Part shown: piece after piece, positions 10,057-17,762 of the stretch
Numbering within the stretch: position 1 is the stretch's first letter
Layout of the letters: each line of letters starts with the position of its first letter
Assembly: GCA_034428455.1 (NCBI GenBank)
Contig: DAOUHZ010000001.1
Coordinates: 1 to 64,000, forward strand
Origin: Bin87 sp034428455
GTDB lineage: Bacteria > Chloroflexota > Dehalococcoidia > Lucifugimonadales > UBA3495
DNA: 64,000 bases
Direction of reading: 5' to 3'
Notes under the pieces: model-generated
What the model was told of the DNA's origin: nothing
Seen by the model: the letters and a program-made list of their open reading frames with translations, nothing else
Database searches by the model: none
Position numbers and translations under genes: made by a program

Positions 10057-11109
10057 ATGGACTTCGGAATCAACGCGAACTTCAACATCGGCAGCAACCC
10101 CACGCACGCCGACGCCTTCCAGGAAGCCTTCGAGGAAATCGACCTGGCTGAAGAGCTGGGACTGGATACCGTGTGGCTGGGCGAGATGCACTTCAACCCC
10201 AATCGCTCGGTGCTGTCGGCGCCCATCATCGTCGCAACCGGCATTGCCACGCGAACCAAGAAGCTGCGCGTGGGCATGGCGGTGCAGGTGCTGCCGCTGA
10301 TTCACCCGTTGCGCATCGCCGAGGAGACGGCCACCGTGGACCAGCTCAGCGAAGGACGTTTCGAGTTGGGCGTGGGGCGCAGCGGCAACGTGCGGGCCTA
10401 CGACATCATGGGCATCGACTACGGTGAAAGCAGGGAACGTTTCCAGGAGGCGCTGGATATCATCCTCCAGGCTTGGTCTGGCGAGACCTTCTCCTACGAG
10501 GGCAAGTTCAACACCATCACCAACGCCACCCTGTCGCCGATCCCGTACCAGAAACCGCACCCCAAGATCCGCATCGCGGCCAGCAGCGACGACAGCTTCG
10601 CGCGCATCGGCCGGCTGGGCCAACCCATCTTCCTCGGCCTGCGGACCATGGACGTGGAGGACCTGAAGACCAACCTGGAAGACTACAAGTCGGAGTGGAA
10701 GGCCGCGGGACACGCCGGTGACGGCGGCGACATCAACGTGCGCGTCCCAATGTACATTGCCCCCAGCGACGCCGAGGCCATCGAGGAACCCAAGGAGAGT
10801 ATCGAGGCATTCTTCAGCCGCCAGCGGGAGCTGTTCGAGTATTCCCTGGGCCGTGCCGGCGTCTCGGCCCCCGAGCGGCGCAGAGAACGCTACGAAAGGC
10901 TGGCCAGCTCCACCTACGAGGACCTGCTGCAAACCCGTGTCGTCTTCGGCAGCCCCGAGCGGGTCGTCGACCGCATTGCCGAGTTCCAGGAGGTGCTGGG
11001 TGTCACCGGCATAACCGCCGAGCTGAACCCGGGCGGCTTTCTGCCCAAGGAGGCCGTCCACCGGAGCCTGGAGCTGCTGACGCAAGAGGTGATGCCGGCG
11101 TTCAAGTGA
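10057..11109 (+). CDS. LLM-class flavin-dependent oxidoreductase (bacterial luciferase-like)
   Basis: 350-residue monooxygenase of the luciferase-like TIM-barrel family, which uses reduced F420 or FMN on an organic substrate. Visible family features are LAEELGLDTVWLGEMHF near residue 35, TKKLRVGMAVQVLPLIHPLRIAEE, the QLSEGRFELGVGRSG segment, and a C-terminal FGSPERVVDRIAEFQ. The ATG at 10057 has GAGG 8 nt upstream. Length is normal. It precedes an HpaB-type hydroxylase and a VOC protein on the same strand, which suggests an aromatic or xenobiotic substrate, though repeat insertions separate the genes. Substrate cannot be read from sequence. Confidence 0.9.
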   Translation: MDFGINANFNIGSNPTHADAFQEAFEEIDLAEELGLDTVWLGEMHFNPNRSVLSAPIIVATGIATRTKKLRVGMAVQVLPLIHPLRIAEETATVDQLSEGRFELGVGRSGNVRAYDIMGIDYGESRERFQEALDIILQAWSGETFSYEGKFNTITNATLSPIPYQKPHPKIRIAASSDDSFARIGRLGQPIFLGLRTMDVEDLKTNLEDYKSEWKAAGHAGDGGDINVRVPMYIAPSDAEAIEEPKESIEAFFSRQRELFEYSLGRAGVSAPERRRERYERLASSTYEDLLQTRVVFGSPERVVDRIAEFQEVLGVTGITAELNPGGFLPKEAVHRSLELLTQEVMPAFK

Positions 11110-11120
11110 CCGGCGGAATC

Positions 11121-11400
11121 GTCAGAAGCAGGATTTGCCGGATTGGAGAGATTATCAGGATAGGACTTACGCAGTTGGGCAGATTAAGCGCCGTCGTTCC
11201 CGCGAAAGCGGGAACCCATTAACCGAAATCGTTAACGTTGTTGTGGATTGATTTGCCACAAAGTCTCTGGATTCCGGCTTTCGCCGGAATGACGGATTGG
11301 TGAATGGAACTGCGTAAGTCCTATCGGGATTGAAGTGATGCCCACTACCAACGTTTCCAATCCTGAAAATCCCCACAATCCCGTAAATCCTGCTTCTGAC
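11121..11400. repeat. Outer inverted-repeat element, interrupted by a second element
   Basis: Perfect 16-bp inverted ends, GTCAGAAGCAGGATTT at 11121-11136 and its complement at 11385-11400. Further inside, the arms remain similar (GGATTG..ATCAGGAT against its complement). The centre is split by the MITE at 11160-11324. The repeat type, with degenerate GGATT steps, recalls dispersed intergenic repeats of many bacteria. It fills the gap between the LLM and HpaB genes. Confidence 0.75.
11160..11324. mobile_element. Small IS630/Tc1-type MITE nested in another repeat
   Basis: Perfect 17-bp inverted ends, ATAGGACTTACGCAGTT at 11160-11176 and its complement at 11308-11324. Reading the ends as GGACTTACGCAG leaves TA on both outer sides, the TA duplication expected of IS630/Tc1-mariner elements. 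The interior holds a second palindrome family (TTCCCGCGAAAGCGGGAA and CCGGCTTTCGCCGG). No coding capacity, so it depends on a transposase in trans. Confidence 0.75.
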
Positions 11401-11449
11401 AGCTCCGCAGCGACCGGCGCCGAAGATTTCGTTCAGGAGGTGAAAGACC

Positions 11450-12901
11450 ATGCCAGCGCGTACCGGACAGGAATATATCGATGGTCTCCGGGACCGACCG
11501 CGGGAGGTGTGGATCGACGGGGAGTGCGTCAAGGACGTGACCCAGCACCCCGGCCTCGGTAACGGGGTGAAGGCGGTGGCGGCCCTGTACGACATGCAGC
11601 ACGACCCTGATCTCCGGGAGGAAATGACCTTCGCATCGCCCAGCACCGGCGATCCGGTGGGACTGTCCTTCCAGATCCCGCGCACCGAGGAGGACCTGAT
11701 CCGCAAGCGGGAGATGATGTCGCATTGGGCCTGGGCCAGCTGCGGCATGATGGGCCGCTCGCCGGACTTCATGAACTCCATCTTCACCGCCTGGGCCGGC
11801 TCCGCGGACTACTTCGCCCAGGACCGGCCGGAGTTCAAGAAGAACGTGCTCGACTACCACGAGTTCCTGCGGGAGAACGACGTCACCCTGACCCACGCCC
11901 TGGTCAACCTGCAACGCAGCCGCACGCCGGCCGCGGCGGACAACCTGACCGAGGAGGTGGCGCTGACCGCGGTGAAGCAAACCGACGCCGGCCTGGTGGT
12001 TCGGGGCAGCCGGGTGCTGGCGACCCTGGGGCCGATCTCCGATGAGATCGCCATCTATCCCGTGGCCAGCCACCGCCTGGCCGACGACGACTGGAAGCAC
12101 TCCTTCTCCTTCTCCATCCCCTGCGACACTCCGGGCGTCAAGTTCCTGTGCCGGCAGAGCCTGGACCAGGGGCGGTCGCACTTCGACCATCCGCTGGGTT
12201 CGCGCTTCGAGGAGATGGATACGGTGGTGTTCTTCGACGACGTGCTGGTGCCGTGGGAGCGGGTCTTCCTGCTCGGCGACGTGGAGCTGTGCAACAACTA
12301 CGGCACGGGCACCATGTCCAACTCGCACACCGGCTACCAGGTGCTGAACCGCTGCGTGGTCAAGGCCGAGTTCATGCTGGGCCTGGCCGACCTGATGGTG
12401 GAGACGCTGGGCTCCGGCTCGATCCCGCACATCCAGGAGCAGGTGGCCGAGATCATCACCTACCGGGACATGCTGCGGGCGTGCCTGCGGGCCGCCGAGG
12501 CCGACGCCAAGCCAAACCAGTGGGGCATGATGTGCCCGGCCATGGGCCCCATCCAGGCGGGGCGCACGCTGTTTGGCAGGACGCTGTATCCCCGCATGAT
12601 TGAGATCGCGCAGTTGCTGGGCACCAGCAGCCTGATGGCGCTGCCGGCCGAGGCGGACTTCAGCGCCGGCATCGCGCCCGAGGTCAACCATTACCTGGCC
12701 ACTGACTCCAGCAGCGCGTGGGACCGCTCGAAGCTCTTCCACCTGGCGTGGGACGCGTCGTGCAGTTCGTTCAGCGGGCGGCAGGTGCTCTACGAGCGGA
12801 TGTTTGGCGGCAACCCGGTGCGCAACGCCATGATGCTGTTCAACAACTACGACAAGGAACCCTTCCGCCAGAAGGTGCAGGCGTTCCTGGATCAAGAGTA
12901 A
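11450..12901 (+). CDS. 4-hydroxyphenylacetate 3-monooxygenase family protein (HpaB-like)
   Basis: 483-residue flavin-dependent monooxygenase of the HpaB/PvcC family, which hydroxylates phenolic substrates using FADH2 supplied by a separate reductase. Family features include RTEEDLIRKREMMSHWAWAS, the flavin-site region FDHPLGSRFEEMDTVVFFDDVLVPWERVF, and the C-terminal region ending FSGRQVLYERMFGGNPVR. The ATG at 11450 has AGGAGGTG about 7 nt upstream. No flavin reductase gene is in the window. The VOC protein ~200 bp downstream has an intact His-His-Glu triad and could act on the hydroxylated product (inference). Confidence 0.92.
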   Translation: MPARTGQEYIDGLRDRPREVWIDGECVKDVTQHPGLGNGVKAVAALYDMQHDPDLREEMTFASPSTGDPVGLSFQIPRTEEDLIRKREMMSHWAWASCGMMGRSPDFMNSIFTAWAGSADYFAQDRPEFKKNVLDYHEFLRENDVTLTHALVNLQRSRTPAAADNLTEEVALTAVKQTDAGLVVRGSRVLATLGPISDEIAIYPVASHRLADDDWKHSFSFSIPCDTPGVKFLCRQSLDQGRSHFDHPLGSRFEEMDTVVFFDDVLVPWERVFLLGDVELCNNYGTGTMSNSHTGYQVLNRCVVKAEFMLGLADLMVETLGSGSIPHIQEQVAEIITYRDMLRACLRAAEADAKPNQWGMMCPAMGPIQAGRTLFGRTLYPRMIEIAQLLGTSSLMALPAEADFSAGIAPEVNHYLATDSSSAWDRSKLFHLAWDASCSSFSGRQVLYERMFGGNPVRNAMMLFNNYDKEPFRQKVQAFLDQE

Positions 12902-12909
12902 CCACGCGG

Positions 12910-13044
12910 TTCATCCGTACTCAACTGTCATCGCGAGGAGCGCAGCGACGCGGCGATCTCGTTACCCGAAGAATGGCCCCTCTAGCTACGAGATTGCCGC
13001 GCTTCGCTCGCAATGACACATCAGGAAAGCCAAAAGTACGCGCC
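12910..13044. mobile_element. 137-bp MITE family, copy B, degenerate ends
   Basis: The core is intact (GTCATCGCGAGGAGCGCAG and its partner ending CGCTCGCAATGAC), while both terminal repeats have drifted (left TTCATCCGTACTCAACTG). The central spacer resembles copies E and I (CCCGAAGAATGG). It separates the HpaB-like and VOC genes; part of the core end is repeated at 13044-13059. Confidence 0.7.
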
Positions 13045-13098
13045 ACGCTCGCAATGACAACTTGGCAGAGCCGAAATCGGTCGAAAGGAGGAATGAAG

Positions 13099-13578
13099 AT
13101 GTCATACACACCGAAGCATCTGGGGCACCTGGTAATGCGGGTGCGAGACATGGAACGCTCGCTGGACTTCTACACCCGCGTGATGGGCCTGACCATCATG
13201 GAGCGGTCACCCAGCGGGACGGTGTTCATGTCGGCCAACACCGAGAAGTCCCACGAGCTGGCGATACGCGCCATCGGGATGGACGCCGGCGGGCCCGACC
13301 ACAGCATCGTCGGGCAGGCGCACATGGCGTGGCAGATGGAGACCTTCGAGGACCTCCAGGAACTGTACGACCGGCTGCTGGAGAACGAAGTCCGGATCAA
13401 CCGCATCAGCGACCACGGCGTATCGCTGGGCGTCTACTTGCTGGACCCGGACGACAACGAGATCGAGGTGTACTACGAGATGCCCGCCTCGCAGTGGGAG
13501 CGGCATCCGGAGAAGGGCCTGTTCGGCGGCACCTTCCCGCAGCGGCTGCGGGAGCCGGCAGTGGCTGGGGACGACTGA
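13099..13578 (+). CDS. VOC-family metalloenzyme, catechol-dioxygenase-like
   Basis: 159-residue vicinal-oxygen-chelate protein. The metal triad expected of glyoxalase/extradiol dioxygenase folds is present at about H10, H75 and E123 (NEIEVYYE). Two ATGs 6 nt apart compete; AGGAGG sits 1 nt from the first but 7 nt from the second, so 13099 is chosen. Its position after an HpaB-type hydroxylase suggests ring cleavage or a related step, but single-domain VOC proteins are versatile and this is inference. Two terminator-like hairpins follow the stop codon. Confidence 0.85.
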   Translation: MSYTPKHLGHLVMRVRDMERSLDFYTRVMGLTIMERSPSGTVFMSANTEKSHELAIRAIGMDAGGPDHSIVGQAHMAWQMETFEDLQELYDRLLENEVRINRISDHGVSLGVYLLDPDDNEIEVYYEMPASQWERHPEKGLFGGTFPQRLREPAVAGDD

Positions 13579-13605
13579 TCTCGCAAGCTCGCATGATACG
13601 GATCA

Positions 13606-13642
13606 AAGGCTGGTTGGCGCGATGAACATCCAGCCTTCTTTT
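13606..13642 (+). terminator. Terminator-like hairpin after the VOC gene (first)
   Basis: Stem AAGGCTGG / CCAGCCTT (13606-13613 and 13630-13637) followed by CTTTT. Located 28 nt after the VOC stop codon. Confidence 0.6.
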
Positions 13643-13667
13643 GTGAATTACATACCAAAGCAACCAA

Positions 13668-13699
13668 AAAGCCGGGGTTCTAGTCCCGGCTTTCTTTCT
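13668..13699 (+). terminator. Intrinsic terminator after the VOC gene (second)
   Basis: Perfect 9-bp stem AAAGCCGGG / CCCGGCTTT (13668-13676, 13685-13693) followed by CTTTCT. The A-tract on the left arm would also serve the opposite strand. Confidence 0.75.
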
Positions 13700-13842
13700 G
13701 GTACTTCCAGTCCGATTCCTTTTTCGGCGGCGTGGTTAACAACACTCGCGCTATGTTTTCGGGAGTATCCAATTTCGGTTCCGGCATTCGGTACTTTCTT
13801 GCTGCCTCTATGGCACCACATCGCGCCTTGGTTCAGACGGTG

Positions 13843-14124
13843 TCAATCGCTCTGAATTGTCGCAAGTCTAGGTCCAGCCAGAACGCCAACTAAGGCCCCA
13901 ATCAATGAGAACACGCATCGCCATAGTGCATTGACCGAGTCCTCTACGGCTCCTCCAGGTTTCCCTGCTGCGTCAGCATACACTGACAAGATTGCCGCCA
14001 GAATCGCAAACACGACTATGACCCCGATGAGTACCCAAACAGCCCTGAAGTACGAGCCGCCAAGCACAGACTCCTTAGGCAGATTTCTCACGATCTGGCC
14101 AAACGTCTCCGGTTCGATAGTCAA
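13843..14124 (-). CDS. Small two-helix membrane protein, possible frameshifted 3' part
   Basis: 93 residues with two hydrophobic segments (AVWVLIGVIVVFAILAAIL and a second ending GALVGVLAGP). The only upstream start is TTG at 14124, with no ribosome-binding site. A second frame with an excellent start (ATG 14254) runs into this one and overlaps it by 50 nt. A single frameshift near 14110 would join the two into one gene of about 135 residues. No family recognised. Real coding is plausible because of the clean membrane segments; the exact start is doubtful. Confidence 0.5.
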   Translation of the reverse strand: MTIEPETFGQIVRNLPKESVLGGSYFRAVWVLIGVIVVFAILAAILSVYADAAGKPGGAVEDSVNALWRCVFSLIGALVGVLAGPRLATIQSD

Positions 14125-14254
14125 CCCGCGCTGGTTTGAAACCGTGTTTTATGGGGAAGATCAATATGCGCCCTGATGCTAGGCCGAAGGCGACCAAGGG
14201 ATGTTTGACCGACCCCATCGGGCGTTCCATGATGACTGAATCGTTACGTTCCAT
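14075..14254 (-). CDS. Short soluble frame with strong ribosome-binding site, possible 5' part of membrane protein gene
   Basis: 59 codons beginning MERNDSVIMERPMG. AAAGGAGGTG lies 7 nt before the ATG, one of the best Shine-Dalgarno sites in the window, so translation very likely begins here. The frame ends within the start region of the membrane-protein frame at 13843-14124. Upstream (14255-14521) are two further short minus-strand frames beginning MSEFKGQHHSRPADT and MWIWWDGNANEA that also overlap out of frame; the whole block may be a decaying locus. Confidence 0.45.
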   Translation of the reverse strand: MERNDSVIMERPMGSVKHPLVAFGLASGRILIFPIKHGFKPARVDYRTGDVWPDREKSA

Positions 14255-14521
14255 GCCGGGCACCTCCTTTCCAGAGATGGATACACAGTAGTTGCCTACT
14301 AGGCACCCTCTGTATGCCACTGTATCACAACGGCTAAGAACGGTTGCTGAATTGCGAGTGATGGTCACGGCTTCGTTTGCGTTTCCATCCCACCAAATCC
14401 ACACACCGCAACCACTTCCCGTCCATACCCTGCACTATCACGATCATTTGGTGTGCCGTATCTGCAGGGCGACTATGGTGCTGACCCTTGAACTCGCTCA
14501 TGTAGCCGAACGAATACGGGG

Positions 14522-14989
14522 CTAGCCGCCGTCCACCTCGATTACGCAGTCGCAGATTACGGCGGTGTTGCCGGGCATGGCGGCCATGCCGGGGGCGGAG
14601 CGGGCGTGGCGGCCGCGGTCGCCGTAGAGGGCGACGAACAGGTCGGATGCACCGTCCACGACCCTGGCCTGCTGGGTGAAGGACGGATCGCTGTTCACCA
14701 TACCCACTACCTTGAGGATGCGGGTGACCCGGTCCAGCTCGCCCAGTTCCGCCTTCATGCGGGACAGCAGGTTCAGTGCGGCCCACCGCGCGGCCTCGTA
14801 GCCTTGGTCCACGGTCAGGTCGGCGCCCAGCTTGCCGGATATGCCCTCGCCGGTGGCCAGGCGAGAGCCGACGCCGGCCAGCCACATGATGTTGCCGCTG
14901 CGGGCTAGGGGCAGGTAGTTGCCCACCGGATCGGGCGGAGGCGGCAGTTCGTAACCCAGTTCGACTAGCTTCGCTTCAATTTCGGCCAT
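14522..14989 (-). CDS. RidA/YjgF-family protein
   Basis: 155-residue member of the RidA (Rid/YER057c/UK114) family, trimeric proteins that in the best-studied case hydrolyse reactive enamine/imine intermediates. Seen: the internal NIMWLAGVGSRLATGEGISG, the YEAARWAALNLLSRMKAELG helix, VTRILKVVGMVNS, and the C-terminal barrel with PGNTAVICDCVIEVDGG. The canonical active-site Arg is not at the usual place near the C-terminus, so this may be a RidA subfamily without classical imine hydrolysis. AGGAG is 11 nt before the ATG. It is isolated from the neighbouring genes. Confidence 0.85.
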   Translation of the reverse strand: MAEIEAKLVELGYELPPPPDPVGNYLPLARSGNIMWLAGVGSRLATGEGISGKLGADLTVDQGYEAARWAALNLLSRMKAELGELDRVTRILKVVGMVNSDPSFTQQARVVDGASDLFVALYGDRGRHARSAPGMAAMPGNTAVICDCVIEVDGG

Positions 14990-15130
14990 GTTAGTCGTGT
15001 CTCCTGTTGCGGTTCGCGGGTGGGCTCAATCAGCGGACTTTGCCCAGCAGTGGATGGTGATGGTTGCCGGATGGTATAGGCCGGGCGGCTGCAGTGGCAA
15101 GGCCGGGCGGCTACTGCTGCGCACCCAGGC

Positions 15131-15222
15131 AGTCATCGCGAGGAACGAAGTGACGTGGCAATCCCGTTGGTGTAGCGACGATCCTGACCCCAACGAGATT
15201 GCCGAGCTGCGCTCGCAATGAC
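15131..15222. repeat. Core-only copy C of the dispersed palindromic repeat
   Basis: Begins GTCATCGCGAGGAACGAAG and ends GCTGCGCTCGCAATGAC, with the spacer type (GTGTAGCGACGATCC) seen inverted in copies D and H. The 18-bp terminal repeats are absent. The remaining gap from 14990 to 15395 holds this repeat, the one at 15229-15302, and the promoter of the next gene. Confidence 0.7.
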
Positions 15223-15228
15223 AAACCC

Positions 15229-15302
15229 ACGCTCATGGTTCGCCAGGCTCACCATGAGCCGCTCCGGCCAGACCATCCTTCGACAAGCTCAGGATGAACG
15301 GG
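15229..15302. repeat. Hairpin repeat pair of a second dispersed family
   Basis: GCTCATGGT / ACCATGAGC (15231-15239, 15251-15259) forms a perfect 9-bp stem. It is followed by CATCCTTCGACAAGCTCAGG with CATCCT / AGGATG arms at 15274-15296. The second motif is a very common intergenic repeat in unrelated bacteria (recognised from memory, not searched). Confidence 0.6.
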
Positions 15303-15357
15303 ATCAGGGTATGCATCTACTTTTCAATCGTCATGGGCGGGGTCAGCGGGGCGGCTA

Positions 15358-15366
15358 TGTTACGAT
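15358..15366 (+). promoter_or_regulatory. Extended -10 element of the Gfo/Idh/MocA gene
   Basis: TGTTACGAT, 30 nt before the ATG. It matches the TGN-TACRAT pattern seen before three other genes of the window. No clear -35. Confidence 0.35.
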
Positions 15367-15395
15367 GCTCGAAAACCTGCATCAGGAGTAACATC

Positions 15396-16490
15396 ATGGC
15401 AGACAAGATTCGCCTGGGCATCATCGGCGCCAACATTCACCGGGGGTGGGCCGTGCGTTCGCACCTGCCCGCCGTGGTCGCCAGTCCCGAGTTCGAGCTC
15501 ACCGCCGTCTGCACCACGCGCATGGAAAGCGCCGAGGAGTCGCGTGAGAAGTTCGGCGCGCGCTTGGCCTTCGACGATTACCACGCCATGGTCGCCCACC
15601 CCGAGATCGACGCCGTGGCCGTCAGCCTGCGGGTGCCCAGCCACTACGACCCCACCGTGGCGGCCATCAACGCCGGCAAGCACGTCTACGTCGAATGGCC
15701 GCTGGGTCGGACTACGGAGGAGGCGCAGGAGATGGCCGATCTGGCGCGCTCCGCCGGCGTGCGCAACATCGTCGGCCTGCAGGCGCGGGCCAACCCGGCG
15801 CTGCTGTACCTGCGGGACCTGGTCGCCGATGGCTACGTGGGCGAGGTGATGTCCTGCCACGTGCGCCGCATCTCCGGCGGCTCGCTGACGCGCCAGTCCG
15901 ACCGGACGTGGCAGCGGGAAGCGGAGCTGGGCGCGCACACGCTGACCATCACCTTCGGCCACACCATCGACGTGCTGCGCATGGTGGTGGGCGATTTCAG
16001 CCACGTGTCCACGGTGGTGAGCACGCAGGCCAAGCAGTGGTTCGAGTCGGACACCAACCAGATGGTCGACGTGACCTCGCCAGACAACGTGCTGGTCAGC
16101 GGCCGCCTGGTGAACGGCGCGGTGGCATCCGCCCACGTCGCCAGCAACCCCTGGGTGGACAGCGGCTACCTGATGGAGATCCACGGCCGGGAGGGCACCC
16201 TGATAGCCACGTCCGACGACACGCCCAACCACGAGGGCGTGAGCCTCCGGGGATCACGGGGCAGCGACCCGCTGGAAGACCTGCCGGTGCCGCCGAAGTA
16301 CACCTTCGTGCTGGAGGGCATGCCCCACGGCGCGCCGTACACCGTCGGGCAGATGTACTACCAGTTCGGCGAGGCCATCCGCAACGGGACCGACTGCCAG
16401 CCCGATTTTGACGAGGCGGTACGGCTGCACCGCTTGATCGACGGCATCCAGGCGGCGTCGGACACGGGGCGGGAAGTGGCTGTAGGGTAG
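15396..16490 (+). CDS. Gfo/Idh/MocA-family NAD(P)-dependent oxidoreductase
   Basis: 364 residues. The N-terminal Rossmann motif appears as IRLGIIGANIHRGWAVRSHLP; the family active-site segment EKP is present as EWPLGRTTEEAQEMADLA, with Lys replaced by Trp. The C-terminal beta-sheet domain carries WYDSGYLMEIHG-like sequence. Family members oxidise or reduce sugars, inositols or related polyols. Loss of the usual Lys of EKP could alter catalysis. The ATG at 15396 has AGGAG 7 nt upstream and beats an upstream in-frame ATG that lacks one. It stands alone; substrate unknown. Confidence 0.88.
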   Translation: MADKIRLGIIGANIHRGWAVRSHLPAVVASPEFELTAVCTTRMESAEESREKFGARLAFDDYHAMVAHPEIDAVAVSLRVPSHYDPTVAAINAGKHVYVEWPLGRTTEEAQEMADLARSAGVRNIVGLQARANPALLYLRDLVADGYVGEVMSCHVRRISGGSLTRQSDRTWQREAELGAHTLTITFGHTIDVLRMVVGDFSHVSTVVSTQAKQWFESDTNQMVDVTSPDNVLVSGRLVNGAVASAHVASNPWVDSGYLMEIHGREGTLIATSDDTPNHEGVSLRGSRGSDPLEDLPVPPKYTFVLEGMPHGAPYTVGQMYYQFGEAIRNGTDCQPDFDEAVRLHRLIDGIQAASDTGREVAVG

Positions 16491-16562
16491 GGGGCTGCGT
16501 CGGTCGGAGATGCTCCCGGACGCAGGGGCCGAGGCGTCATGTTGAATCTCCGGATTTTGCGG

Positions 16563-16588
16563 TGGCAGAGTTCATAGCAACTCTGCCA
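16563..16588. repeat. Hairpin 1 of the nuclease-gene flanking set
   Basis: TGGCAGAGTT / AACTCTGCCA, a perfect 10-bp stem with a 6-nt loop, followed by TTTGGCC. It is the same design, with a compensated base pair, as the hairpin on the far side of the nuclease-like gene. Confidence 0.75.
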
Positions 16589-16655
16589 TTTGGCCGACGA
16601 TCCCCATCGGTGCCGTGCTCGTTAACGCGCCCAGAGACTGCTCCAGATCGTCAAA

Positions 16656-16686
16656 AATGGCAGAGTTTACGCTGAAGTCTGCCATT
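16656..16686 (-). terminator. Hairpin 2 / probable terminator of the nuclease-like gene
   Basis: AATGGCAGA / TCTGCCATT stem; on the minus strand it is followed by TTTTGAC. It begins 9 nt after the stop codon of the gene on that strand. Its left arm resembles hairpin 1 and its right arm resembles hairpin 3, leaving one G-G mismatch where the other two hairpins each have a proper pair. Confidence 0.65.
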
Positions 16687-16694
16687 GACCACTA

Positions 16695-17465
16695 CTACGT
16701 TTCAGACGGAACCTGCACCAAGCGCAACAGCGCTCGCATCTTTTCGGACGCATTGGGCATCTGCAGTTTCAGCGGTCGGCATGTTTCGCTCCTGATGCTG
16801 CGCAGATAACTTGAGATCGAAAAAACCCAGAGCTCGGTGAACTTCGGGGAGATCTTCCAGCTATGTGGCTTACGGAAGCCGAACTGGTAGGTCACGTTGG
16901 ACATTTTGAACAAATGCCCTCCTTTGACCTGGTTGTGCTTCTGCGAAGGATCTTTGGGAATCATGGGTTTCCAACAGATTAGCAACGGCCGGAGTTGCCG
17001 GTCGCGTGTACCATCAGGCCGTTTCATTGGTATCAGCACCTTGGCGACTCGCTGATGTATCAGAGTGTTTGTCTCCCAGTCCCATTCGAGGTCCCAATTG
17101 GCTTGTGCACGTTCTTGAAAAACGGCCTCGTCCGCATTGACTGGTATCGGTTGATGCCCGTTGGAGTGGGCCGACAGGCTTTTTATCTCCGTTTGGAAAA
17201 TGAATTTTTCACCGTCGTGCATATCAGCTTCTATCCATCGATCCAGCCATGGACCCTTTCTTTTGCCCGTAACAACTGGCTCTGGCCTTGTGGCCACGTG
17301 CTGAGCCCCATTTTTGATGAGACAGTGTTCCAAGGTCGCGGCAGCGAGGTCTTCGAAAATCATGGCGACGACGGCTGTAGAGTGCCCGTCGGCCCAAGTA
17401 GGCTTTTCGTCGAAAAAGGAAAGAGCGTCGTCCACGTTGATGGATAACGATGATTTGGTTGACAT
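16695..17465 (-). CDS. Hypothetical protein with PD-(D/E)XK-like nuclease motif
   Basis: 256 residues, no family recognised. Residues 75-95 read D-R-W-I-E-A-D, a short spacer, then Q-T-E-I-K, giving D81-x11-E93-I-K95. With E39 in the preceding helix this resembles the E/D/ExK signature of PD-(D/E)XK nucleases. The C-terminal part is basic and Trp/Phe-rich (KPHSWKISPKFTELWVF). AGGA lies 7 nt before the ATG at 17465. The gene is bounded by inverted hairpin repeats, which suggests a mobile cassette. A restriction-like or repair role is possible but unproven. Confidence 0.65.
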   Translation of the reverse strand: MSTKSSLSINVDDALSFFDEKPTWADGHSTAVVAMIFEDLAAATLEHCLIKNGAQHVATRPEPVVTGKRKGPWLDRWIEADMHDGEKFIFQTEIKSLSAHSNGHQPIPVNADEAVFQERAQANWDLEWDWETNTLIHQRVAKVLIPMKRPDGTRDRQLRPLLICWKPMIPKDPSQKHNQVKGGHLFKMSNVTYQFGFRKPHSWKISPKFTELWVFSISSYLRSIRSETCRPLKLQMPNASEKMRALLRLVQVPSET

Positions 17466-17559
17466 GATTCCATCCTAGTAGAGTCCATTACGCGAAGCAC
17501 AAGACGCGTCGCCAACAGCGTTTAATCGGGTTGTATATCAAGCTTTCTGGTAGGTCAAA

Positions 17560-17586
17560 TGGCAGACTTCCGTTCAAAGTCTGCCA
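17560..17586. repeat. Hairpin 3 of the nuclease-gene flanking set
   Basis: TGGCAGACTT / AAGTCTGCCA, a perfect 10-bp stem with a 7-nt loop, preceded by GGTCAAA. Read on the minus strand it matches hairpin 1 through TGGCAGA-[GC]-TT ... TGCCATTTGRCC, with a G-C to C-G pair exchange within the stem. Confidence 0.75.
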
Positions 17587-17707
17587 CATTGCGGCAGTCG
17601 GCACGTCAGCCACCGGGTGATCGTGTGGCGGGGCGGCTCGGCACGCAGCGACAAACGTAGCCAAATCTGCTGTCGTCGACACGGCGTATATGGGTTCCGA
17701 CAGCCGT

Positions 17708-17713
17708 TATACT
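17708..17713 (+). promoter_or_regulatory. Possible -10 element (TATACT) of the small membrane protein gene
   Basis: TATACT, 50 nt before the start codon; no convincing -35. The remaining space between the nuclease-like gene and this site shows nothing further. Confidence 0.3.
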
Positions 17714-17762
17714 TCGCTTGAGTCGGGAATTGTCGACACTTGCCCAAGGGCCTGGAGGAATG

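Noticed and set aside
17488..17682. 64-codon minus-strand frame upstream of the nuclease-like gene
   Set aside because: Starts without a ribosome-binding site, runs through hairpin 3, and has no family resemblance.
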